Below, one piece after another: positions 1 through 5,297 of a stretch of DNA of 7,913 nucleotides (the first letter of the stretch is position 1; the number at the start of each line of letters is the position of its first letter). The position numbers and the translations under genes are program-made. Source of the stretch: Gemmatimonadota bacterium (GTDB lineage Bacteria; JAAXHH01); NCBI GenBank assembly GCA_026713285.1, contig JAPOOT010000478.1, forward strand, positions 1 through 7,913, read 5' to 3'. The notes beneath the pieces were generated by a model. It searched no databases, was not told where the DNA came from, and saw only the letters and a program-made list of their open reading frames with translations.

Positions 1-138
1 CTCCAGGTTCATGGACAGGGCGCCAGATAAACCGGTGGAATCCGCGTCCCGGCGCAACGCCTCGATGTTGACCTGGGCCAGGGCCTGTCCAGCCGTCAGA
101 AACATGGATATAAACATGAGCGTGCGCAATCTTTTCAA
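1..138 (-). CDS. Secreted/outer-membrane protein, N-terminal part only (possibly DUF481-like)
   Basis: This is the 5' end of a gene that runs off the left edge of the window; 46 codons are visible. Read on the minus strand it begins LKRLRTLMFISMFLTAGQ and continues ALAQVNIEALRRD. That is a textbook Sec signal peptide: basic N-terminus (K2, R3, R5), hydrophobic core at about residues 7-16, and a cleavage site after ALA or AQ (residues 19-22). The mature start has an N-I-E-A-L-R-R-D stretch followed by GLSGALSMNLE. This resembles, from memory, the start of DUF481-type outer-membrane beta-barrel proteins, but that family call is weak on so few residues. The start is a TTG at 136-138, because no in-frame ATG or GTG lies upstream for at least 30 codons and a GGAG motif (146-149 on the minus strand) sits 7 nt before it. 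The internal ATG at codon 8 would break the signal peptide. It is transcribed divergently from the 344-3950 operon. Confidence 0.65.
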   Translation of the reverse strand, partial: MKRLRTLMFISMFLTAGQALAQVNIEALRRDADSTGLSGALSMNLE

Positions 139-343
139 CGGGATACTCCATCCACGGACCGGGGACTCGCCGGAAAAAGAGCAAGCCGGATCTGATGCGG
201 CCGCCGCTCGATTTCCAAAACCATCCGGGATAAACTGAATTACATAATTCTTGCCATACCGATACCCCGCGGTTTTCATTGTCGTAATATACGTCGATAC
301 CTGCCTGCAATGAAATGATATGTAAGATCCAGAAAGGTGTACC
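139..343. promoter_or_regulatory. Divergent intergenic region with promoters for both flanking genes
   Basis: This 205-bp gap lies between the divergent secreted-protein gene and the 344-3950 operon and should hold both promoters. The stretch 238-335 is visibly richer in A+T than the flanking genes. For the plus-strand operon, TTGCCA at 251-256 is five of six to the sigma-70 -35 box, but the hexamer 17 bp further on (TTTCAT, 274-279) is only four of six, so I do not assign a definite promoter. TAATAT at 285-290 is another possible -10 box. The open frame on the plus strand at 11-238 has no ribosome-binding site and is antisense to the signal-peptide gene, so I do not call it. Confidence 0.4.
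237..250. repeat. Perfect 14-bp palindrome, operator-like
   Basis: GAATTACATAATTC has two perfect 6-bp arms (GAATTA and TAATTC) around a 2-bp centre. It sits in the divergent promoter region, about 98 bp from the signal-peptide gene start and 94 bp from the operon start. From either side it overlaps or lies next to where a promoter would be. The position and symmetry suggest a binding site for a dimeric regulator. A chance A+T-rich palindrome is possible. Confidence 0.35.
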
Positions 344-1351
344 ATGTCCAGCATACGCGTCGGCCTGATCGGATACGGCGGTTGGACCCGGCTGGCTTTC
401 GTGCCCGCACTAAAGCAGCACGAGCAGGTCCGCATCGTGTCCGCCGCGGCGTCTAGCGAGGCATCACAGCAACGCATCCGCGAGGAACTGGGCCCTGGCG
501 TTCAGGTCTACGGCGGTTTCGAGTCCCTGCTGGCCGATACCGAACTCGATGCCGTCATGATGGCCATACCGGATGCCATCCACGAAGCCGCCATATGCGC
601 CGTACTCGACTCCGGCGTCGCCGTCTATTACGAACCACCGCTCGCCGACGACCCAGAACGAATACGCAAGATGCTGAAGCGATTGGTCGCCGCCGGCCAG
701 GTGACCCACGGTGATCTGGAGATTGGCTTTGCAAGCGTCGTGCATCGCGCCGCCGAACTGTTACGGGAGGGAGCGATCGGCGCGCTGCAGACTGCACACC
801 TGAAACTGCGGAGTAACTGGGCGGAATTCGGAGGTCCCGACCTCTGCCTCGCCCATCACCTGGGCCCCTGGTACGTGGACGGACTGAACAGCATCCTGGG
901 CCGGTCGCCCAGTCGCGTACTGGTCATGGACGGCCATGGACAGCCCGGCCGGCGCCAGTTCCACAGCCTGGCTCACTTAGACTACGACGGCCTCTGGGGT
1001 ACAATACACCTGAACATCAACTCGGTCGACGAGATGGAGACTACGATCGAGGTAACCGGCGATGAAGGCGATCTCCACGTCGACTATTTCCGAAATACGA
1101 TAAAGGTGCGCAGCAAGTCCGATGCCGATGGCGAAGTGATCCACGTAGAGCCGGCGATGCCCGTTGTGGGCGGTTGGCCCGGCGAGGCGGAGAGCGTCGC
1201 CGAATTCCTGGACGCGGTAGCGCACGGCACACCGAACCGCACAAATGGCAGAATGGCCGCACAGCTCTATCTCACGGGACTCGCTATCGAGCAGTCGAAG
1301 GACTCGGGCGGCTGGGTCGAAATCGAGGACGTGGCCGGGCTGGAATCATAA
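344..1351 (+). CDS. Gfo/Idh/MocA-family protein lacking the EKP lysine and catalytic histidine
   Basis: A 335-residue protein, normal length for the NAD(P)-dependent Gfo/Idh/MocA oxidoreductases. The N-terminal Rossmann fold shows a GLIGYGG nucleotide loop (residues 7-13), a second acidic/helical segment, and a conserved A-I-P-D at 74-77. The C-terminal alpha/beta domain runs from about 125 to 320. Two hallmark active-site positions are altered. The usual E-K-P is E97-P98-P99 (codons 632-640), and the G-x-H-x-x-D motif reads G174-P-W-Y-V-D179, so the catalytic Lys and His are both missing. A neighbouring H171-H172 pair might substitute. The protein may therefore bind NAD(P) and a sugar-like ligand but use a different mechanism, or act as a non-catalytic partner or sensor. 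ATG at 344 is preceded by AGAAAGG at 331-337. It is the first gene of a tight operon, 20 bp before the methyltransferase. Family assignment is strong; substrate is unknown. Confidence 0.88.
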   Translation: MSSIRVGLIGYGGWTRLAFVPALKQHEQVRIVSAAASSEASQQRIREELGPGVQVYGGFESLLADTELDAVMMAIPDAIHEAAICAVLDSGVAVYYEPPLADDPERIRKMLKRLVAAGQVTHGDLEIGFASVVHRAAELLREGAIGALQTAHLKLRSNWAEFGGPDLCLAHHLGPWYVDGLNSILGRSPSRVLVMDGHGQPGRRQFHSLAHLDYDGLWGTIHLNINSVDEMETTIEVTGDEGDLHVDYFRNTIKVRSKSDADGEVIHVEPAMPVVGGWPGEAESVAEFLDAVAHGTPNRTNGRMAAQLYLTGLAIEQSKDSGGWVEIEDVAGLES

Positions 1352-1371
1352 CATCGATTCAGGAGACTGGC

Positions 1372-2115
1372 ATGAGGGGAGTTAGAGTAGATCCGGAACG
1401 GCGTGAAACGCGGATGCTCAGGAGGCACGTGCCTTTTGCGGACGCCCGCGTCATCGACATCGGTTGCGGAGACGGCCGGTTGTCGAACCGCATCAGGGGA
1501 TGGGTTCAATCGATCGCCGGGGTAGACATGGCCGGAGAAGAAGTAAGGCGCGCCCATGCACGTAAGCGATTGGATGACACCGCTCGGTTCGCCGTGGCCG
1601 ATGCGTCCCGCCTGCCCTATCAGGACCGGAGTTTCGACCTTGCCCTGTTCTCATGGTCCTTGTGATGAGTGCGACAAGAGGGCATGGGGCATGCCCTTCA
1701 CGAAGCATGTCGTGTAGTGAAGAACGGTGGCCGGGTCGTGGATATACGTCCTTACTTCCCGGCAGACCTGGGCAGTCGCCGCCACGCGAGGCAGCAGGTG
1801 TGCTGCCAGGTGGAAGATGAAGCAATCCTGGTGGCCACGTTGGCCAGAGACTACGTCGACTTTCATTTCGCGGACCGGGTGGTGGCGGAGGCGGTCGGAA
1901 ACAACAAACTTGTAACGAACCTGCAAACGAAATTCGAATTCAGGCACTATCTCGACAGTCTGGCGTTATTCGACCAGTACAGGGCCAAGTGGTGGGACAA
2001 GGCGCACATTCCCGTCGCGGACCGGCGTCTTCTCGAACGAACCATGCAGCGCCATCCCGATGCGGTGATTCGAGTTGATACCCCGGTTCAACTGCGCGTA
2101 ATGACTAAGTTGTAA
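1372..2115 (+). CDS. SAM-dependent methyltransferase with tandem in-frame UGA codons (candidate selenoprotein)
   Basis: If the two TGA codons at 1663-1668 are decoded, this is a 247-residue class I methyltransferase. Motif I is VIDIGCGDGRL (residues 27-37), with the acidic end of beta-2 at GVD (50-52), an AVADASRLP segment (74-82) for adenine contact, and motif IV FDLALFSWSL (88-97). Codons 98 and 99 are TGA TGA. The same frame then resumes with GMGHALHEACRVV (104-116), NGGRVVDIRP (118-127) and an uninterrupted C-terminal domain to TAA at 2113-2115. A Cys-Cys pair at 144-145 is encoded TGC TGC. The start is ATG 1372, with AGGAG ending 6 nt upstream. Conventional translation would give a 97-residue fragment with only half the fold; a GTG at 1669 has no ribosome-binding site and would lack the SAM-binding half. 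It lies 20 bp after the Gfo/Idh-like gene and 25 bp before the aldolase, so it is co-transcribed. Alternatives are a recent nonsense pseudogene or sequence error. The acceptor substrate is unknown. Confidence 0.75.
1663..1668 (+). other. Tandem in-frame TGA TGA, candidate Sec-Sec recoding site
   Basis: These are codons 98 and 99 of the methyltransferase frame, directly after S94-W-S-L97. Both flanks are coding in the same frame and there is no insertion or deletion. In relatives I believe this spot, just after the motif IV strand, can carry cysteines (from memory, not checked), and Cys/UGA alternation is the usual sign of selenocysteine. The aldolase gene downstream ends in TGA at 2864-2866 near the expected family length, and tryptophans across the window are TGG. 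A general UGA reassignment therefore looks unlikely. Confidence 0.5.
1678..1698 (+). promoter_or_regulatory. SECIS-like hairpin downstream of the tandem UGA
   Basis: Bases 1680-1685 (GGGCAT) pair perfectly with 1691-1696 (ATGCCC). The stem extends by A1679-T1697 and a G1678-T1698 wobble to 8 bp. The loop is GGGGC (1686-1690). A short lower helix GTG (1669-1671) with CAC (1699-1701) is possible across a 6-nt bulge. The loop starts 17 nt after the second TGA and 20 nt after the first. As I recall, the E. coli fdhF SECIS loop also starts 17 nt after its UGA, and bacterial SECIS loops need a G among the first two bases, which holds here. The bulged U of the E. coli element is absent. Hairpins of this size also arise by chance in G+C-rich genes. 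A competing hairpin, CTTGT 1659-1663 with ACAAG 1674-1678, is weaker. Confidence 0.42.
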
Positions 2116-2140
2116 TGTCAAAGAAAGGGAGCGTTCCGGC

Positions 2141-2866
2141 ATGGCCGAGCCATCTTCATTGAAACATCGCATCCGCAACGGTGAATTCGTGAACGGCCTG
2201 GGCGTATCCATGGATTCCAGCAGGGATGACCTGGAACGGATACTCCAGCAGGACCAAATCGATTTCTTCAATGTCGACTGTCAGCATGGGCCCCAGAGCG
2301 AGGACCGGATCGTGTCCTTCTGCGCCTCGGCCGAAGCGTTAGGCGTTCCGGTGATCCTGCGGATTAAGCACACCCGGCACACCTACCTGATCGGAAACTA
2401 CCTGGATCTGGGTCCCGCGGGCATCCTCGTTCCCGAAGTCAAGGAAGAAGCCACAGTGCAGGAAGCGATCCACTTCTTCTACTATCCACAGTTCGGTGGA
2501 AGAAGCTGGGGCGGGAGCGCGCGCCATGGCATCCGCGATCGTTCCGACCGTCTCGAATACGCGGCCTGGTGGAACGATACCGGCATGCTGTGGCTGCAGC
2601 TCGAGTCGGTCGAAGCCGTCATCAACTGCCGGCAACTGGCCCTGGACGGCGTGGACGTCCTCACCTTCGGCCCCAACGACCTGATGTACGACATCGAAAG
2701 GTATCACCGCCCTCCCTTCCGGACCGTGGAGGACTGCGTCCGGCACGTCGCCCGTGAGATGGAGGGCACGTCGGTCGCCGTCAGCCTGGCGCTCCTGGAC
2801 CCATCGGAACGGGACAAGTACATCGAGATGGGACTGACCGTGCTGCAAACGCCAATGGTAGTCTGA
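2141..2866 (+). CDS. HpcH/HpaI-family aldolase (2-keto-3-deoxy acid aldolase type)
   Basis: A 241-residue member of the HpcH/HpaI aldolase/citrate lyase superfamily. These are metal-dependent TIM-barrel enzymes that reversibly cleave 2-keto-3-deoxy acids to pyruvate plus an aldehyde. Family landmarks are in order: D-x-x-H-G as V45-D-C-Q-H49-G with the catalytic His, R74 in VILRIKH, the GPAGILVPEV strand (91-100), GRSWGG (120-125) where relatives have GRRG-like sequence, the metal-binding Glu in LQLESVEAV (E155), and the metal-binding Asp in FGPNDL (D180). The usual D-x-E-H-G motif has Gln in place of Glu. The start is ATG 2141 with AAGGGAG about 9 nt upstream. It ends in TGA after LQTPMVV, slightly short but near the family norm. 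It lies 25 bp after the methyltransferase and 76 bp before the dehydrogenase, in the same operon. The expected role is cleavage of a sugar-acid intermediate; the exact substrate is unknown. Confidence 0.87.
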   Translation: MAEPSSLKHRIRNGEFVNGLGVSMDSSRDDLERILQQDQIDFFNVDCQHGPQSEDRIVSFCASAEALGVPVILRIKHTRHTYLIGNYLDLGPAGILVPEVKEEATVQEAIHFFYYPQFGGRSWGGSARHGIRDRSDRLEYAAWWNDTGMLWLQLESVEAVINCRQLALDGVDVLTFGPNDLMYDIERYHRPPFRTVEDCVRHVAREMEGTSVAVSLALLDPSERDKYIEMGLTVLQTPMVV

Positions 2867-2942
2867 ACCGGGACTGGTACCAGGCACAGTCTTGTTAGTC
2901 GCCTCCGTTTGATCGCCGAAATCATACCCAAAGGAACAACCG

Positions 2943-3950
2943 ATGAATCGACCGCCGGAAGCATACATTCATGTAGATGAAACGTCCCTGCTGGCATTCA
3001 CGACGGCCTGTTTCGAAAAAGTGGGACTATCCAATCACCATGCCTCGATCATCAGCCGCCTGCTGGTGAACTCCGACCTGAGGGGCGTACGCAGTCACGG
3101 CGTAAGGGCGGCATCGGGATACACGCGTACTTTCGCCGAAGGCAACTGCAACACCCGTCCCGATGTGAAAATCATCTCGGAGTCCCCCACGTCTGTAGTC
3201 GTCGACGGTGACGGAACGCTCGGGTACTGGCCCATGGTCGAAGCGACCAATGGCGCCATCCGAAAGGCCCGGGAAAATGGGATGGGCATGGGACTCGTCC
3301 GTCATATCGGACATTACGGTTCGGCGGGACACTACACCCGGATGTGCATGGAAGCCGGATGCATCGGATTCTCGGTCCAGGGTTACCGCAACATGGGAAA
3401 CGCCCGCAGCCAGGATCCGAAACCCCAGATTGGATACATCGGAAACCCGCCGCTTTGTTTCGGCATTCCGTCGGGCAAAGAGCCTCCCGTGGTGCAGGAT
3501 GTGGCTACGCGTATACTGGCTGACTATCAGCAATCACCTGAATTCGATGATCTCCTGACCCGTATACCGGCCGCTTTCTTCAAGAGCATCGGCTACGGGG
3601 CAGTGGCAACGTTACTTGGATGCGCCCTGGCCGGAGCCGCGCTGCCAGAGGCCGATGAGGTACAAGAGCGGTGGCCGGCGGCGAACCACGGCGGTATGGT
3701 TCTGGCCATTCATATCGAGACGGTAATCCCTGAAGCGGACTTTCACGAAGAGGTAGACCGTTTCGTAAAGGACGTGCGGGAATCCTATGAACCAATGCCA
3801 GGCTATGGCGAAGCGCTGCTCCCCGGAGCAATCGAAGCACAGCGCATGGCCCTGCACCGGAAGCAGGGAATCCGCTTTGGCGAAATCGAACAGGACACGG
3901 TTCGGGAAATGGGCGAACGACTGGATGTACCGCTGCCTTGGAATGGCTAG
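2943..3950 (+). CDS. Ldh/MdhA-family (malate/L-lactate dehydrogenase-like) NAD(P) oxidoreductase
   Basis: A 335-residue member of the Ldh family that includes malate, ureidoglycolate, sulfolactate and 2,3-diketogulonate dehydrogenases. This family is unrelated to classical LDH/MDH and reduces 2-oxo acids or oxidises 2-hydroxy acids with NAD(P). Its signatures are R48-G-V-R-S-H52-G-V (catalytic-region His), VVVDGDGTLGYWPM (85-98), the H-Y-G-S-A-G-H-Y segment (H124-Y131), GNPPLCFGIPSGKEPPVV (167-184) followed by Q-D186-V-A-T, a KSIGYGA segment (214-220) in place of the commoner KGYGL, and a C-terminal LLPGAIEA (292-299) where the family has L-P-G-E. The ATG at 2943 is preceded by AAAGGAA at 2931-2937. 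It is the last gene of the operon; sharing it with the aldolase suggests it handles a 2-keto or 2-hydroxy acid intermediate. The in-family substrate cannot be assigned. Confidence 0.87.
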   Translation: MNRPPEAYIHVDETSLLAFTTACFEKVGLSNHHASIISRLLVNSDLRGVRSHGVRAASGYTRTFAEGNCNTRPDVKIISESPTSVVVDGDGTLGYWPMVEATNGAIRKARENGMGMGLVRHIGHYGSAGHYTRMCMEAGCIGFSVQGYRNMGNARSQDPKPQIGYIGNPPLCFGIPSGKEPPVVQDVATRILADYQQSPEFDDLLTRIPAAFFKSIGYGAVATLLGCALAGAALPEADEVQERWPAANHGGMVLAIHIETVIPEADFHEEVDRFVKDVRESYEPMPGYGEALLPGAIEAQRMALHRKQGIRFGEIEQDTVREMGERLDVPLPWNG

Positions 3951-3978
3951 AATCACCTTATTTTAAACTAATTGCACC

Positions 3979-4005
3979 ATTGATATCTGCAAGAATCAGA
4001 TCAAT
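3979..4005. repeat. Imperfect inverted repeat 30 bp after the operon stop
   Basis: ATTGA and TCTG (3979-3983 and 3986-3989, with a 2-nt bulge) pair with CAGA and TCAAT (3997-4005) around a 7-nt CAAGAAT loop. This gives a 9-bp stem. No run of T follows, so it does not look like an intrinsic terminator. It may stabilise the operon's 3' end or be an operator for the next gene. Confidence 0.3.
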
Positions 4006-4078
4006 TACCACTTGAACGGTTAGATATACAGCTCACATCACGCTAAACGAGGTCACAAATAGCTGTAATCCTCAGTTA

Positions 4079-4097
4079 TTACTATATATTGTAGTAA
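4079..4097. repeat. Inverted repeat TTACTA-N7-TAGTAA, operator-like
   Basis: Perfect 6-bp arms around TATATTG. The centre includes a possible -10 hexamer (TATATT, 4085-4090), so a dimeric regulator bound here would cover a promoter of the gene at 4200. The sequence is A+T-rich and could be a chance occurrence. Confidence 0.3.
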
Positions 4098-4187
4098 GAA
4101 ATACAAGTAATACAACATATTCTATTATTGTGTATATATGAATTCCTCTCACAGCGCCTGTTCGACATGCAATTAAGATTAGAATAT

Positions 4188-4193
4188 AAGGAG
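4188..4193 (+). promoter_or_regulatory. Ribosome-binding site that fixes the GTG start at 4200
   Basis: AAGGAG followed by 6 nt (TATACC) and GTG at 4200-4202. This selects the GTG start over an upstream in-frame TTG at 4128, whose extra 24 residues match no part of the family and lie in the AT-rich spacer. Confidence 0.8.
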
Positions 4194-4199
4194 TATACC

Positions 4200-5294
4200 G
4201 TGGCAAAGTACCGGGCAGGACTCATCGGACTCGGCTGGATGGGTATGCTTTACGATCTGGCCGAAAGAACGGGTGTGTGGAACGTGGATGATATCGATCG
4301 ACCCACGCCGGAACTGAATATCCATCGGCGTTTCCTTTACCATGAAAACCCCGGAACAGAGGGCCTTCCATCATCCTACGCCGAAGCATTGTGGGACAGG
4401 CCGGAGGTAGCCCTGATCGCAGCGGCGGACCGGGATGTGAGACGGCTGCAAGCTTTCCGCGAGAGATACGATGTAGTCTCCCTCTATGATGATGCAGGGG
4501 ATTTGCTGGCCCTAGAACGGCCGGAAATAGTTTCCATCGCCACGAACACCAAGCACAGGGCGGATCTGACTTGTCTTGCCGTACATCATGGCGCGAAAGG
4601 GATATTCACCGAGAAACCCATGGCCCACACGCTCGAAGAAGCTGACCGCATGGTAAGTACCTGTGCGGAAGCGAGCGTTCCATTGAGTTGCGGCGCAACT
4701 ACTACCACCCATCCGTCCTTCGGCCGGGCCCGGCAACTGGTCCTCGATGGCGCCATCGGCGAACTGTTGTCCATCGAGGCCCACGGGCCGTTTGCGCAGC
4801 ACCAGAACTGGTCGTATTTCCTGGACAGCGAACCTGCTTGGGTGATCGGAACGGGCGATAAACCACGTCAGGAATCAGGTAGCGAAGAGTTTGCGGGGCA
4901 GGGCTTGATGGTGACCGAGAGCGGTCTCGTGGTACATTTCCGCAAAGGCGCACCGGGCGTTCGAATTTTTGGCAGCAAGGGCGAACTCGTCTTCGATTTC
5001 CTCACGGCATGGCAGCAGTGGATCGAAATGGAAGTGGAGGGACGGCCGTACCGGGTCGAGGTTCCGTGGCCAGGACCCCAGTTCGTACCGCCATACGGAG
5101 GCGTCTATACTTTGAACGACGTGATGGACTGCCTGGCGGGAAGGCTGGACGAACCGAAGAACTCCGGCCGCAGGGTGGCCATGGCCCTTGAGGTGGAAAT
5201 CGCGCTCAAACTGTCGTCTTCGAGGGGTGGCGTGCGTGTCGATCTGCCCCTTGAGGATCGCTCACTGGGGCTAAACTACGACTGGTTCCGGTAG
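4200..5294 (+). CDS. Gfo/Idh/MocA-family NAD(P)-dependent oxidoreductase
   Basis: A 364-residue protein starting GTG at 4200. It has a Rossmann loop GLIGLGWMG (residues 7-15), an AAADRDV strand end (75-80), IVSIATNTKHRADL (110-123), and an intact catalytic E138-K139-P140 in IFTEKPMAHTLEEAD. The C-terminal domain includes VLDGAIGELLSIEAHG (181-196), an IFGSKGELVFD beta segment (256-266) and the GVYTLNDVMDCLAG helix region (301-314) common in sugar-modifying members. The region where G-x-H-x-x-D is expected reads HQNWSYFLDSEPAWVIG (201-217) and seems shortened, so the histidine equivalent is not obvious. It is expected to oxidise or epimerise a sugar, inositol or glycoside with NAD(P). It appears to be transcribed alone from the AT-rich spacer and converges with the aminotransferase, leaving only 3 bp between the stop codons. 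It is a paralogue of the protein at 344 but clearly divergent and more canonical. Confidence 0.88.
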   Translation: MAKYRAGLIGLGWMGMLYDLAERTGVWNVDDIDRPTPELNIHRRFLYHENPGTEGLPSSYAEALWDRPEVALIAAADRDVRRLQAFRERYDVVSLYDDAGDLLALERPEIVSIATNTKHRADLTCLAVHHGAKGIFTEKPMAHTLEEADRMVSTCAEASVPLSCGATTTTHPSFGRARQLVLDGAIGELLSIEAHGPFAQHQNWSYFLDSEPAWVIGTGDKPRQESGSEEFAGQGLMVTESGLVVHFRKGAPGVRIFGSKGELVFDFLTAWQQWIEMEVEGRPYRVEVPWPGPQFVPPYGGVYTLNDVMDCLAGRLDEPKNSGRRVAMALEVEIALKLSSSRGGVRVDLPLEDRSLGLNYDWFR

Positions 5295-5297
5295 TTG

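Larger units (their letters stand above)
3951..4199. promoter_or_regulatory. AT-rich gene-free spacer before the second Gfo/Idh gene
   Basis: The 190 bases at 3951-4140 are about 31% G+C by hand count (58 of 190), against about 57% for the window. I see no coding potential, tRNA or convincing terminator. The stretch holds two dyads (3979-4005 and 4079-4097), a short AATACAA direct repeat near 4100-4115, and several A+T-rich hexamers that could be -10 boxes (for example TATATT at 4085-4090). No clear -35 partner is visible. The likely function is promoter and control region for the gene starting at 4200. The compositional jump could also mark an old insertion junction. Confidence 0.45.

Noticed and set aside
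11..238. Plus-strand open frame of 75 codons at the left edge
   Set aside because: It has no ribosome-binding site, its composition is not protein-like, and it is antisense to a well-supported signal-peptide gene.
1667..1760. Coupled restart at the ATG overlapping the TGAs (TGATG)
   Set aside because: That ATG is in another frame whose translation has no methyltransferase character.
1669..2115. Separate downstream gene starting at GTG 1669
   Set aside because: There is no ribosome-binding site, the product would lack the SAM-binding motif I, and its sequence is the natural continuation of the methyltransferase in the same frame.
1372..2866. Genome-wide reassignment of UGA to an amino acid
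   Set aside because: The aldolase ends with TGA at 2864-2866 close to the normal family length, and reading through would run into the next gene. Tryptophan is encoded by TGG throughout.
2867..2942. Possible terminator between aldolase and dehydrogenase (CTGGTACCAG palindrome, GACTG/CAGTC arms)
   Set aside because: The stem is too short and there is no T-run. The genes are more likely one operon.
2339..2968. Long minus-strand open frame (209 codons) opposite the aldolase
   Set aside because: It is a shadow of the aldolase frame in G+C-rich DNA, with no start signal or family features.
4128..4199. Upstream TTG start for the second Gfo/Idh protein
   Set aside because: The added residues lie in the AT-rich spacer and match nothing in the family, while AAGGAG at 4188-4193 points to the GTG at 4200.
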